A stretch of 64,000 nucleotides of DNA from Haliscomenobacter hydrossis DSM 1100 (GCF_000212735.1 NC_015510.1:3188315-3252314); one strand, 5' to 3'. Counted from the first letter of the stretch, positions 17,006 through 26,440 are shown. A program made the numbers and translations. The notes: generated by a model not told the origin, from the letters alone.

Positions 17006-18610
17006 TCAATGCAAAAATGCCTTCTCCGATCCGATCCGGTTTCCAGCCAATATTTGTACGATGTAGATGCCGGGGAGGATGTTTTCCTTAAGACGCAAAT
17101 TGCTCTGCTGTTCACCAGACATGCGTTGCCCCAGGTTTTGCTCCTGCAATACCTGTCCAGTAATGCCAACAATGCGGATTTGTACTGCCATACTTTCAGG
17201 CAAATCATATTGGACACGTACCTCGCGCTGGCCGGTACTTACCTTCATGGCCAAACGGCGGGTTTGTAAGTTGTAGGTGCTGGTTGCAGGTGAACATTGC
17301 AGGCCCAAAGTTGGTAAGCGATCAAACCGACGCCCCATCACGGCATCCACTTCCGCACTGCCAATACACAACCAGTTTTCCAGCACTGTGGCGTAAATCT
17401 GCCGAAAATCGGTCGAAAATTTCAAATTGCCATCCTCATCCAGGTCCTTCAGATTGGGATTTTTGCCAATAAAACCATTGCCGTTGAGCCCCGGTCCAAA
17501 CAGCATCAATGGCGCCGCTGCGCCATGGTCGGTACCTTGTGAAGCGTTTTGTTCGGGCCTGCGGCCAAACTCGGAAATGGTCATGGCGAGTACCTTATCA
17601 GCCCAGCCACCCGTTTGTAAATCCTGGTAAAACAAACTAACCGATTGCGCGATGTTTTCCAATAGCGCCGGGTGGTTGTTGTTTTGGTCGGCGTGGTTGT
17701 CAAAGCCATCCAACGTGACCATGTAGAGGCGTGTACCCAAACCTCCTTTGATCAAGCGAGCCACCAGAGCCAGCTGTGCACCCAGATTGGCGGGATATTC
17801 GACGGTATTTTTGCCCGCTTTGTACGCAGTTTCGATGCCCTGCGCGTAAGTAAAAGTTGTATTGGTGAGGGTGCGCAAATACGTAAGTTGCTCACCGTAG
17901 TAACAATCCGGCACGTCGAGGGGGTCGTACAAGCGGCCACTTTGGGCAATTCTGGCCAATTCTTCCGGGTCGTTGACCACCACCGCCATATTGTCGTTTT
18001 TGGTGTTGGTGAAAGCGAGGTTTCCTGCCCCACCAATTTGAATCGCCGGTGGCATTTTGGGTGGCTTGCTCAGGTAATCGGGATTGACGTCTTCCAGCCA
18101 ACGTCCCAACCAACCGCTGGATTCCAGGACTTTTGCATCGCTTGTCGTGGCCCAGATGTCGGAAGAGCGGAAATGGGAAAGGTTTTGTTCGGGGTAACCC
18201 ACGTTGTGTATCACCTTCATGTCCCCATCTTTCCACATTTTTTCCAATGCCCCCATGCGGTTTTGGATGCCAAAAGAAGGATTGAGGTTGATGATTTGAT
18301 TGTTTGGAATGGCAATGCCCGGACGCAAACTTTTATACGTACTGTAATCAAAAACGGGGATGATGGTGTTGATCCCGTCATTCCCACCTTTGAGGCGAAT
18401 GAGCACCAGAATACGCTCACCTTCCATAGCACTGAGCAATGTAGCCAGCTGTGAACTGGCCAACGCGGTCACCGGAGTGCTGCCGAGCAGAATGGAACCA
18501 GCCCCACTCAAGCCCAACATGCGCAGAAAGGTGCGGCGGTTCCAGGATTCGTGGGAAAGGGCATGCGCTTGGGGATCTTGCAGCGAAGTACCTTGTTTAT
18601 GTTTGAGCAT
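17006..18610 (-). CDS. DUF1501 protein with Tat signal and T9SS tail
   Basis: Exported protein of about 534 residues from the alkaline phosphatase/sulfatase-like DUF1501 family. The N-terminus carries a Tat-type signal (NRRTFLRMLGLSGAGSILLG). The body shows the family run LIRLKGGNDGINTIIPVFDY and later TISEFGRRPEQNASQGTDHGAA. The last ~80 residues form a T9SS-style sorting domain (VRIVGITGQVLQEQNLG, LPGIYIVQILAG). I set the start at ATG 18610; a longer frame overlaps the preceding gene by 184 bp without homology-like content. It follows the DUF1800 gene by 11 bp; the pair is a known recurring couple whose function is undefined. Confidence 0.88.
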   Translation of the reverse strand: MLKHKQGTSLQDPQAHALSHESWNRRTFLRMLGLSGAGSILLGSTPVTALASSQLATLLSAMEGERILVLIRLKGGNDGINTIIPVFDYSTYKSLRPGIAIPNNQIINLNPSFGIQNRMGALEKMWKDGDMKVIHNVGYPEQNLSHFRSSDIWATTSDAKVLESSGWLGRWLEDVNPDYLSKPPKMPPAIQIGGAGNLAFTNTKNDNMAVVVNDPEELARIAQSGRLYDPLDVPDCYYGEQLTYLRTLTNTTFTYAQGIETAYKAGKNTVEYPANLGAQLALVARLIKGGLGTRLYMVTLDGFDNHADQNNNHPALLENIAQSVSLFYQDLQTGGWADKVLAMTISEFGRRPEQNASQGTDHGAAAPLMLFGPGLNGNGFIGKNPNLKDLDEDGNLKFSTDFRQIYATVLENWLCIGSAEVDAVMGRRFDRLPTLGLQCSPATSTYNLQTRRLAMKVSTGQREVRVQYDLPESMAVQIRIVGITGQVLQEQNLGQRMSGEQQSNLRLKENILPGIYIVQILAGNRIGSEKAFLH

Positions 18611-18621
18611 GGTTGATGGTA

Positions 18622-20073
18622 TTAGGTCAATTGGAATTCGGGCAAGCGGGCAATGTATTGTATCAACAGGGCAACCTGTGCGGGGACGTACTCCCATTCG
18701 AGGTTCCAGGAACCGCTGGTGTAGTACGTTTCGGGCACTTCCCATTTGAAGGTTTTGACCGCCTGGGCGTAATCGGCATCGCGGTACAACCCTTTGGGCA
18801 ACCAAAAATCAACAATAGCCCGGGCAGTAAGCACGGGATCGTCGTATTTGGGACTGAGGACTTTGGCCAAAGCGCGGTAGCTTTCTGGTTCCGCAGTGTA
18901 CAGGCCATAGATGCCCAAATCCAGTGATGCCCAACGGCCAGTCAGCGTCGCACTGTTGACCCAATTGCGGTTGCCCGGCCAGCCGGCCACATCTACGGGT
19001 TGGAAGATTTGCTGGCCCAATTCGCCGGCCAAATACACCACCCCCAGGGTTGTCTCTTGTTGCTCAAAGGCAAAACCACCCTGGCGGAAGAAGCTGATCA
19101 TCAAATCAAGCGGACTTTTGATGAGCGTACCCATCACTTCATCATCAAAAAAATGCTCACTTTTAAAAAGTTGCCGGAACACCGGCACCAATTGAAACTT
19201 GTTGTCGCGGAAAGTTTTGGCCAGGCCTTGTACAATGTTTTCATCCACCTCCGGATGTACAAAATGTCGGTAGATTTTGCGGCAGATGTGCGTTGAAATT
19301 TGTTCCGCACGCTCCTGAAACAACAAATCGTGCAGGGTATCGTAATTGTACGCCGCCGTTTTCCCAAAAATAGTTTTGTTGCCCGGATCAAAAAAAATGG
19401 GGTTAAAACCAATCGGGGCACAAATGGCCGTGAAGCCATTCCAACCTGTGAGGGCCCGGGCCGTTTCTACGATGTCTTGTTGGGTATAGCCATTGTCGCG
19501 CCCGAGGGTAAAAAGCTCGTACAGCTCACGGGCGTAGTTTTCGTTGGGTGAAAATCGGGTGTTTTGTACCCCGTTGAGGTAAATCAGCATGGCCGGGGTA
19601 GTGCCAATGGCTTTAACAAAGGCCTTAAAGTCCCCTAGGCAATTTTGCTGTAAAATTTTGTGGTAGGCGTATAAGTAGGAAGGGCAAACGTAGGTTTCAC
19701 CCTGCGTGACAAAATGGTTGTGCCAAAACAAGGCAAGTTTTTCCCGGAACCCGTTTTTGTACATGTCGCGCATCCAGCGGGTGGTCCACTCGATGTACTG
19801 TGGCCCTATTTCCTGGTCGAAATTCTTGTAGTCTTTGTGTTCCAGATTGGCCCAGGCGGGGGCGGGTGGCAGCGGCATGTTCAACGCCTCGGTGATCAGT
19901 GCATCCACCAGTTCGTTGGGGTTGCGCTTCAAGGCCGCAGTGATTTCGGCGGGGGTGGCCCCAAAGCCCATACGGCGGTAGAGGTGTTGCACCCGGCGTC
20001 GGTTCCAGGGCTTGCTCGTGTTTGGCAAATAGGCAGTCAGGGTTCCCACTGCACAGTTGACAATGGTGCTCAT
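18622..20073 (-). CDS. DUF1800 family protein
   Basis: 483-residue protein of the DUF1800 family, which nearly always sits next to a DUF1501 gene, as here. Family-like blocks: RRVQHLYRRMGFGATPAEI near the N-terminus, LALFWHNHFVTQ, NENYARELYELFTLGRDNGYTQQDI and VAGWPGNRNWVNSATLTGRW. No clear signal peptide is visible. The ORF can be opened at a TTG six bases earlier, but ATG 20073 is the natural start. The biochemical role is not known; a secreted or envelope complex with the DUF1501 partner is a reasonable inference. Confidence 0.87.
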   Translation of the reverse strand: MSTIVNCAVGTLTAYLPNTSKPWNRRRVQHLYRRMGFGATPAEITAALKRNPNELVDALITEALNMPLPPAPAWANLEHKDYKNFDQEIGPQYIEWTTRWMRDMYKNGFREKLALFWHNHFVTQGETYVCPSYLYAYHKILQQNCLGDFKAFVKAIGTTPAMLIYLNGVQNTRFSPNENYARELYELFTLGRDNGYTQQDIVETARALTGWNGFTAICAPIGFNPIFFDPGNKTIFGKTAAYNYDTLHDLLFQERAEQISTHICRKIYRHFVHPEVDENIVQGLAKTFRDNKFQLVPVFRQLFKSEHFFDDEVMGTLIKSPLDLMISFFRQGGFAFEQQETTLGVVYLAGELGQQIFQPVDVAGWPGNRNWVNSATLTGRWASLDLGIYGLYTAEPESYRALAKVLSPKYDDPVLTARAIVDFWLPKGLYRDADYAQAVKTFKWEVPETYYTSGSWNLEWEYVPAQVALLIQYIARLPEFQLT

Positions 20074-20193
20074 AGGCAATAGGTTGGTACTAAAGAAAAA
20101 CAGTGTTTTTGGGAAAATATTATGTGAGGGATTGTTGTTGGGTTGTTAATAATTGTGGGTCTTGGGTTGACGAGGTTGGCAATGTATTAAGCA

Positions 20194-20634
20194 TTAGAGA
20201 AATTTCTGCAACAAAATCCGATACTCCCCTACCACCTCCCTTTTTTCCACTCCAATGATATCAAAGCCATTGCCCAAGGCAAAATGCAACATCGCCTTCA
20301 GGCGGTTCCTGGTTTTGCATTGAATGAATTGAAAGCCGTGCAGTTTCGCCCAATTTTCCTGGGCTTGCGCCAGTGCCTTGGCCACCCCGGCCTGACGGTA
20401 TTCAGGCAATACCGCACCCATCCAGGAGTAAAAAATTTCGGCTCTTTTGGCGTAGCCAACTTTAAATCCAACCACCCGATCAGCATGCTCGGCAACCAAA
20501 ATGAGGGATGGCACCCCTTGCAAACGCAGGGTATACTCGTCCTCCTGGTACGGTGCGCTGAATTCAGGAATAAGCAGGCTCAAACCCACTACTTCAGCAA
20601 TTGTTCCTTCCCGGATCAGGTAAATGTTCTGCAT
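20194..20634 (-). CDS. GNAT-family N-acetyltransferase
   Basis: 146-residue acyl-CoA transferase. The acetyl-CoA motif A is visible as WMGAVLPEYRQAGVAKALAQAQENWA (R/Q-x-x-G/A variant), preceded by a beta-strand with VVGFKVGYA. Complete single-domain length. Substrate unknown. It is transcribed alone, away from the XRE-ImmA promoter region that lies directly upstream on the other strand. Confidence 0.82.
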   Translation of the reverse strand: MQNIYLIREGTIAEVVGLSLLIPEFSAPYQEDEYTLRLQGVPSLILVAEHADRVVGFKVGYAKRAEIFYSWMGAVLPEYRQAGVAKALAQAQENWAKLHGFQFIQCKTRNRLKAMLHFALGNGFDIIGVEKREVVGEYRILLQKFL

Positions 20635-20748
20635 GATTTCTGTGGTGATGTGGTTTTTGCTCGAAGGCGCCTTAGGTTTGTTTTAAAATTATTGTATAGC
20701 CACAAAAATAAAACATTTTATCAATTCTGCAAATTTTTCCTTAAAAAC

Positions 20749-20786
20749 GGTTGACAAAATTGATTTTTTATGTAATTTTGTCAACC
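20749..20786 (+). promoter_or_regulatory. Promoter covered by a perfect palindrome, upstream of the XRE-ImmA gene
   Basis: GGTTGACAAAAT (20749-20760) and its exact complement ATTTTGTCAACC (20775-20786) form a 12-bp inverted repeat with a 14-bp spacer. The same bases hold TTG (20751-20753), 19 bp, then TAATTTTG (20773-20780), a good Bacteroidota promoter. An operator overlapping both promoter elements is the usual layout for autorepression by the XRE domain encoded next. An unusually clear Shine-Dalgarno (GGAAAGGAG) precedes the start at 20852. Confidence 0.75.
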
Positions 20787-20851
20787 AAACCTCGGATTCT
20801 CAAAACCACAAATATCATTGTGTATTTATCCACGAGGAAAGGAGCATTAAA

Positions 20852-21910
20852 ATGGAAAATCTATTTGGTCAACGGCTTACGAGTGCCCGGAAAATGGCAG
20901 GATTGTCGCTACAAAATTTAGCCGACAAAATGGAGAATGCCGTGACCCGACAAGCCCTCAACAAATACGAAAAAGGGGAAATGATGCCGGGCAGCACGGT
21001 ACTCATCCGTTTGTCCAAGGCGTTGAATGTCACGGTGGATTTCTTTTTTTCTGAACCCGACCAAAAAGTTGAACTCCAAAGTATTGAGTTCCGCAAAAAA
21101 ATATCTCGCCTAAGCAAAACGGCAGAAGTCGCCGTGATTGAAAAAGCCCGCGCCTTTTTGGAAAGATACCTGGAATTGGAGCATTTGTTGCAACTATCCA
21201 TTCCGGTCAGCAAGTTTCAATACGAAACTCCAGTGCGCAACGCTGCGGATGCCGAAGCTGCTGCCGAAGCATTGCGCAAACAGTGGAACCTGGGCTATGA
21301 CCCCATCCCCAGCGTGATCGAAATGCTCGAAGACCAGGGCTTTAAAGTACTTGAAGTAGAGGCCGATGATGCCTTTGATGGGTTAAAAGCATTGGTGCAA
21401 GGGCATCGCATCATCGTGCTCAACAAAAGGCACAACGCGGTACGCAAACGTTTTACGGCACTACATGAATTGGCGCACCACAGCCTATCTTTTGCTGCAC
21501 AGCTAGAAGAAAAAGACGTTGAAAGACTTTGCCATACTTTCGCCTCCGCCGTACTCTATCCCGCCGAAATGGCGCGGACGGAAATGGCTCAGGAGCGTTT
21601 TCACTTCTTTTTGCAGGAATTGGAACTGATCAAAGAACGTTGGGGCATCTCCATTGCGGCTTTGTTTCCCCGGGCCTTACACCTGGGCATCATCAATGCC
21701 AACACCTACCGTCGGCTCAATACCAATTACCGCATTAAAGGTTATCATCGGGATGAACCCGGTGATTTTTGGGGAAAAGAACGGCCCCGGCGCTTCATCC
21801 AACTCTTGTACCGAGCCATCGGGCAAGAGGTCATTTCGATCAATCACGCCGCCCATTTGGCTGAAATGAATTTGGGCGAATTTCGGGACAAACTTGAACA
21901 GTTGGCATGA
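20852..21910 (+). CDS. XRE regulator fused to ImmA/IrrE-type metallopeptidase
   Basis: 352-residue protein. Residues ~5-65 form an XRE helix-turn-helix (LTSARKMAGLSLQNLADKM...LNKYEKGEMMPGSTVLIRLSKAL). Residues ~150-280 form an ImmA/IrrE (COG2856) domain with the zinc motif HELAHH at 205-210 and a following acidic region (ERLCHTFASAVLYP). Family knowledge: such proteins bind their own promoter and can cleave or sense a partner repressor or toxin. The gene overlaps the PIN gene by ATGA, so translation is coupled, and a perfect palindrome covers its promoter. Together this suggests a toxin-antitoxin-like or stress-response switch; that role is inferred. Confidence 0.9.
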   Translation: MENLFGQRLTSARKMAGLSLQNLADKMENAVTRQALNKYEKGEMMPGSTVLIRLSKALNVTVDFFFSEPDQKVELQSIEFRKKISRLSKTAEVAVIEKARAFLERYLELEHLLQLSIPVSKFQYETPVRNAADAEAAAEALRKQWNLGYDPIPSVIEMLEDQGFKVLEVEADDAFDGLKALVQGHRIIVLNKRHNAVRKRFTALHELAHHSLSFAAQLEEKDVERLCHTFASAVLYPAEMARTEMAQERFHFFLQELELIKERWGISIAALFPRALHLGIINANTYRRLNTNYRIKGYHRDEPGDFWGKERPRRFIQLLYRAIGQEVISINHAAHLAEMNLGEFRDKLEQLA

Positions 21911-22434
21911 AGGACCTCATCATCACCGATACCAATGTGTTCATCGACCTGATCAAAGCGGGAGCTATGGAGTATTTTATGCAATTGGATTACCGCATCC
22001 TGACAACCGGATTTGTGGTCAACGAAATCAATCATCCCGAACAAAAAGCCACATTGGAGCGCTGTCTGACACCCGAGCGGGTCGAAATCATCGAATTCAG
22101 CGGCGAAGAGATGATGAACATCCTGCGCTTTCGCACCCGCCGCAACCTCAAACGCCTCACCGATAAATCGGTTCTTTTTCTAGCGGTTCAGCGCAAGTGT
22201 CCACTGCTCAGTGGCGATGGCGATCTGCGCAAAGAGGCTCAAGACAATGGTCTCACCGTATTTGGTTCTTTATGGGTCATCACCCAATTGGTCGAACAAG
22301 CCATTTGCACCCCGCAAACGGCCATCACCCTTCTCAAACGATTGGAACGTTGCAATCCCCGCCTCCCCAAGAAAAAAATGGAAGAACTCATCATCAACCT
22401 GGAAGGCAGTGTTATTGGTTCTGAACAAAACTAG
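21907..22434 (+). CDS. PIN-like domain protein, partner of the XRE-ImmA gene
   Basis: 175-residue predicted metal-dependent RNase of the PIN fold. Acidic active-site pattern: D8 in ITDTNVFIDL, E in VVNEI (about residue 39), D in LTDKSVLFLA, and the D cluster in LLSGDGDLRKEA. It starts inside the stop of the XRE-ImmA gene (ATGA), which ties the two into one operon. PIN-like proteins coupled with COG2856-XRE proteins have been proposed as toxin-antitoxin pairs in comparative genomics; whether this one is toxic has not been shown here. C-terminal ~50 residues are basic and may bind RNA. Confidence 0.8.
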   Translation: MKDLIITDTNVFIDLIKAGAMEYFMQLDYRILTTGFVVNEINHPEQKATLERCLTPERVEIIEFSGEEMMNILRFRTRRNLKRLTDKSVLFLAVQRKCPLLSGDGDLRKEAQDNGLTVFGSLWVITQLVEQAICTPQTAITLLKRLERCNPRLPKKKMEELIINLEGSVIGSEQN

Positions 22435-22518
22435 ACGACATTTCCAGGATATTAAGTCTTACTTTTTCCTCTTTATCCGCGAGTTGTGTTACTTTTAGGT
22501 AGATTACAACCACAGCAA

Positions 22519-23571
22519 GTGAATCGATATACAATCATTACCATATGCGCATTGTCCATGCCTATTGCGCTGCTAGCCCAACGCATTCTCAATGGCAATT
22601 TTGAAGGCGCTGGCCTACCATGTGCCTATAACCTCAGCAATCAAGCTTTCACCTCCACCATGCCCAATGTGGTAGGTTTTGGTGAAAAAAATGAATTGGA
22701 TATCCTATCAGCTCCCTGCAATTATGGCAGTGCGGTGCGGGGTACCCATTTCGTAGCCATGACGGTAATCGCCGGCCTCACCGATGCGATTGGCCTCAAA
22801 CTATCAGAGCCCTTAGTACCTGGACAAACCTATACTTTACAGTTTTATGAAAAAATCGGGAAGGTGGTCAATGGCCCGGCGCGGTTGTCAGTAGGCATTG
22901 CCAGCAATCCGACTTCGCATGGTGAACTCCTCTTTACCGCTTTTGAACTCCACAATGATTGGACCCGGCACCAATTTCAATTCAAACCACCCACCAATGG
23001 CCTTTACCTTACCGTGATTTTGGAGAGTGCCGGGGAAGCCTGGATTTTTGTAGACGATTTTTCGCTGATTTGCCCCAAAATTGATTTGGGCAATGATACC
23101 ACTTACTGCGCCATTGAAAACCTTAACCTGAAAACTGAGCGTAAATTTGACAGCTACCTCTGGAGTGATGGTTCTACCGATGCTCAATTGACGGTGCAAG
23201 ATCCGGGCTTGTATTGGCTGGAAGGCAAACTGGGTGGTTGCACCGTCCGAGACAGCATTGAATTTTTGGAAAAACCACTGCTATGTGGGTGCAAATTGTA
23301 CTTTCCGGAAATCTTTTCGCCCAACAGCGACAACATCAACGATACCTGGGCTCCCCTCACGCCTTGTGAATTGGGAGACTATGAATTGCTCATTTTTAAC
23401 CGTTGGGGTAGTCTGGTCTTTCAAAGCAGGCAGGCCACTACATCTTGGGATGGGCAACAGGGTGATCAGGATCAACCCAGTGGAGTTTATGTGTACCGAA
23501 TACGCTACCGCTTTGCATCGAATGATGGGACATTATACCAAGACAAAGGGCTCATCCAATTGCTGCGCTAG
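22519..23571 (+). CDS. Secreted protein with T9SS type B (gliding-type) C-terminal domain
   Basis: Exported protein of about 350 residues. I favour the GTG at 22519, giving the signal MNRYTIITICALSMPIALLAQ; an upstream GTG at 22486 adds 11 residues before the signal. The first half resembles a carbohydrate-binding/jelly-roll module (ILNGNFEGAGLPCAY...WIFVDDFSLICPK). Residues ~260-350 match the gliding-motility-associated, T9SS type B tail (LYFPEIFSPNSDNINDTW, LLIFNRWGSLVFQS, WDGQQ, PSGVYVYRIRY). Type B tails are known to send cargo through the type IX system using distinct shuttle proteins. Function of the mature domain unknown. Confidence 0.8.
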   Translation: MNRYTIITICALSMPIALLAQRILNGNFEGAGLPCAYNLSNQAFTSTMPNVVGFGEKNELDILSAPCNYGSAVRGTHFVAMTVIAGLTDAIGLKLSEPLVPGQTYTLQFYEKIGKVVNGPARLSVGIASNPTSHGELLFTAFELHNDWTRHQFQFKPPTNGLYLTVILESAGEAWIFVDDFSLICPKIDLGNDTTYCAIENLNLKTERKFDSYLWSDGSTDAQLTVQDPGLYWLEGKLGGCTVRDSIEFLEKPLLCGCKLYFPEIFSPNSDNINDTWAPLTPCELGDYELLIFNRWGSLVFQSRQATTSWDGQQGDQDQPSGVYVYRIRYRFASNDGTLYQDKGLIQLLR

Positions 23572-23579
23572 TATTAAAA

Positions 23580-23617
23580 AAAGGCCTGGCTTCAGATTGC
23601 TCCAAAGTCAGGCCTTT
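23580..23617. terminator. Bidirectional terminator between convergent T9SS genes
   Basis: AAAGGCCTG (23580-23588) pairs with CAGGCCTTT (23609-23617), with A-rich and T-rich flanks, so it can serve both converging genes. Confidence 0.7.
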
Positions 23618-23653
23618 AATCACATAAAACAAAGCAATAATAAAAATCCACAA

Positions 23654-26440
23654 TTATTTCGCAATGACCTTTGCCAATCCTTGTAAAGTCCCATCCACGT
23701 AAAGTTGGATGAAATAGAAGCCAGGTGCAAGTGCATTATCCCGATTCCAATTCACCAAATGTTTGCCTGAGCCAGTTTGTTGATCCATTATTACAGCTAT
23801 CTGACGGCCACTTACATCGGCTACCAGCACTTTAGTGCGTGCCGCCACCGGCAATTCAAAACTGATATTGGTTTGTTCAATCATCGGATTTGGATAAACC
23901 GAGAGCTGATTGGCGTTGCGCCGTACCATATCACGGGTTCCTACCGTGACCAAAGAATCAATCGCAATCGCAATGTCGCGAATGGCAATGCCATTGCCAA
24001 TGGTACCCGTCGTACTTGCCAAACCAGTCGTCAAGTTGAGTGTAAACAGTCCATCGAATGTCGAATTACCAGTATTGGCCACCAGGAATGCCAGGTTGCT
24101 GGAGGTGGCAAAATTGTAATAGATGTCCAAATCGGTGGACAAATCTGCCAAATTGAGGCCAACACCCAAAACACCGATGGTGTTGAGGGTCCCGTTGTTG
24201 GGTGGAATTTGCGTCAGCAATACCGCCAGGGAGTCGTCAATGGTGTACAGGGTAGTAGTGGTTGCCGTGTTGAAAGAGTTGGTATACGCACCCGTACCTA
24301 CTGCCGGGTTTTTTCCAACATTGACATCCCCCGCAGCAAAGGCCAAATTACCATCGGTAAAAGCAATGGCTCCGGTCACCGGATGCAACCGGTAGTTGGC
24401 ATTGTTGGCGGCAATTACCCGGATGCGGTCCACGGTTGGGTTAAAATCAAAACCGACATTGTTGCCCGTACCCAGGCTCAATTGGACGGAAGCCGTACCC
24501 ACTGTAGTTGCGACTGCGGTAGTTGTGTTGATGGTATACAATTGGCTTTCACCATTGCTGGCGTTGTAGCCGAGGGCATAAAGTTCTCCCGTAGCCGGGC
24601 GAACATCCATGCCCACCAAAGTTTGACCCGCTGCCACTCCTGTCACGGCTACCGCGGTGCGGATGGTGCGGGGGAGGTCAGAATCTATGGTGAGCAAGTT
24701 ATTGTTAGTCGCCAACGCATAGATCAGTTGACCCGTCACTTGAGCCGGAACCGTACGATCGATGGCCACAGCAATATCCGTCAATCCAATGCCCAGACCA
24801 ATGGCACCAACCAAAGAAGCGACCCCACTGCTCAAATTCACTTTGAACAACTGATCGGTCACCTGAGTCAACGTATTGACACTCAGCAAGGCTATGTTGG
24901 TACTGCTGGCTTCATCGAAGAAAATGTCCAGATCAGCACTTGGATCGACCAGATTGAGTACCAATCCCGAAGCGCCTACGGTATTGAGCACCCCGTTGTT
25001 GGGTGGGTTTTGGGTAGTCAGGATGTTCAAGGAGTCGTCGTAGTTGTATAAAGTAGTCGAAGTTGCACCAATGTAGCTGTTGGTATAAGCACCTGCGCCA
25101 AGCGACGGGTTTTTACCAGCGTTGGCATCACCTGCGGCAAAAGCCAAATTGCCATCGGTGAAGGCAATTGCTCCGGTTGTTGGGTGCAAGCGGAAATTGG
25201 CATTGCTGCTGCTGGTTACACGGATGCGGTCAACGGTGGGGTTAAAATCGAAGCTGATTTTGCCCAAACCAACACCAAGCATCACTGGGGCTGCACCAAT
25301 CGCAGTAGCAACTCCGGTGGAAGGTATGATCGTATACAGACGCGCCTCCCCAGAGGTGGAGTTATACCCTATAGCATAGAGTTCTCCCGTAGCTGGACGG
25401 GAGTCCAGACCTGCAACTACTTGACCTGCGGCAACGCCAGTCACCGCAACGGAACTGCGCACAACCGCAGGTTGATCTGAATCAAAAGTAATCAGGTTGC
25501 CATTGGTAGTTAAGCCATAAACCAATTTACCACTCACCATTGCGGGTACATTGCGATCGATTTTAGCCGCAATATCATCCAAAGAAACACCAAGTCCAAC
25601 TACACCTATCAGGGTCGTCGCACCTGTACTGAGGTTGATGGAGTAAAAGTTATCGAGTAAAGAACCAACCAGGTTAGCCACAATAAAAGCTTTGTTGGTG
25701 TTGGTTGCTGCGTCGAAATAGATGTCCATATCGAGTGTAGGGTCCAGCAAATTGAGTACAATGCCCGAAACGCCTATCGTATTCAACACTCCATTGTTGG
25801 GCGGAATCTGAGTGGTCAGTACGTTGAGGGAATCGTCGTAGTTGTACAAAGTAGTGGCACTGGCACCAATGTAGCTATTGGTATAAGCACAGGCACCAAT
25901 TGATGGATTTTTCCCCGCGTTGGCATCACCGGTGGCAAAGGAAAGGTTGCCATCGGTGGCCACCAAGGCTCCAGTCATCGGGTGCAAGCGGTAATTGGCG
26001 TTGTTGCTGCCGATTACGCGGATGCGATCCACAGTGGGGTTAAAATCAAAACTAATTTTGCCCAAATTGGCTTGTAGCGTAATCGCGGCAGCACCAATTG
26101 CGCTGGCCATTCCCGTTCCGGGATTGATGGTGTAGAGCCGAGTTTCGCCATTGCTGGCATTGTAGCCCATGGCGTACAATTCACCTGTTGCAGGGCGAGC
26201 ATCCAATCCAACGATACTTTGACCAGCACTGATGCCCGTAACGGTGGTCGTACTCAGGATTAACGCAGGACTGTTTGCGTCAAAAGTAACCAGTGTATTG
26301 CCCGATAAACCGTAAATGGTTTGGGCTTGAAGGGTATGATTCAACCATAAAAATGTCAGGGAAAGCAGTAAAAAAAGTAACCGCAGCGCAGCCTGCGAAC
26401 CTTGGTAAGTTTGGAGAGAAATAGTAGAAACTGTCATCAT
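23654..26440 (-). CDS. Large secreted protein: three DUF4394 repeats plus T9SS type A tail
   Basis: 928-residue exported protein. Signal peptide at ~18-40 (LLFLLLSLTFLWLNHTLQAQ). Three tandem DUF4394 units of about 268 residues begin near 41, 308 and 576; each holds GLDxRPATGELYA, the DFNPTVDRIRV motif, NANxRLHP, DGNLxFAxGDxNxGKNP and TTLYxxDDSLxxL. A T9SS sorting domain closes the protein (~850-928; VYPNPMIEQTNISFELP, KVLVADVSGRQI, LAPGFYFIQLYVDG). The repeats are also similar at DNA level, so they arose by internal duplication and could recombine. DUF4394 is of unknown role, and surface display is inferred from the tail. Confidence 0.9.
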   Translation of the reverse strand: MMTVSTISLQTYQGSQAALRLLFLLLSLTFLWLNHTLQAQTIYGLSGNTLVTFDANSPALILSTTTVTGISAGQSIVGLDARPATGELYAMGYNASNGETRLYTINPGTGMASAIGAAAITLQANLGKISFDFNPTVDRIRVIGSNNANYRLHPMTGALVATDGNLSFATGDANAGKNPSIGACAYTNSYIGASATTLYNYDDSLNVLTTQIPPNNGVLNTIGVSGIVLNLLDPTLDMDIYFDAATNTNKAFIVANLVGSLLDNFYSINLSTGATTLIGVVGLGVSLDDIAAKIDRNVPAMVSGKLVYGLTTNGNLITFDSDQPAVVRSSVAVTGVAAGQVVAGLDSRPATGELYAIGYNSTSGEARLYTIIPSTGVATAIGAAPVMLGVGLGKISFDFNPTVDRIRVTSSSNANFRLHPTTGAIAFTDGNLAFAAGDANAGKNPSLGAGAYTNSYIGATSTTLYNYDDSLNILTTQNPPNNGVLNTVGASGLVLNLVDPSADLDIFFDEASSTNIALLSVNTLTQVTDQLFKVNLSSGVASLVGAIGLGIGLTDIAVAIDRTVPAQVTGQLIYALATNNNLLTIDSDLPRTIRTAVAVTGVAAGQTLVGMDVRPATGELYALGYNASNGESQLYTINTTTAVATTVGTASVQLSLGTGNNVGFDFNPTVDRIRVIAANNANYRLHPVTGAIAFTDGNLAFAAGDVNVGKNPAVGTGAYTNSFNTATTTTLYTIDDSLAVLLTQIPPNNGTLNTIGVLGVGLNLADLSTDLDIYYNFATSSNLAFLVANTGNSTFDGLFTLNLTTGLASTTGTIGNGIAIRDIAIAIDSLVTVGTRDMVRRNANQLSVYPNPMIEQTNISFELPVAARTKVLVADVSGRQIAVIMDQQTGSGKHLVNWNRDNALAPGFYFIQLYVDGTLQGLAKVIAK

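Noticed and set aside
23777-25051. Plus-strand ORF (424 codons) opposite the DUF4394 gene
   Set aside because: Antisense shadow of a repetitive gene.
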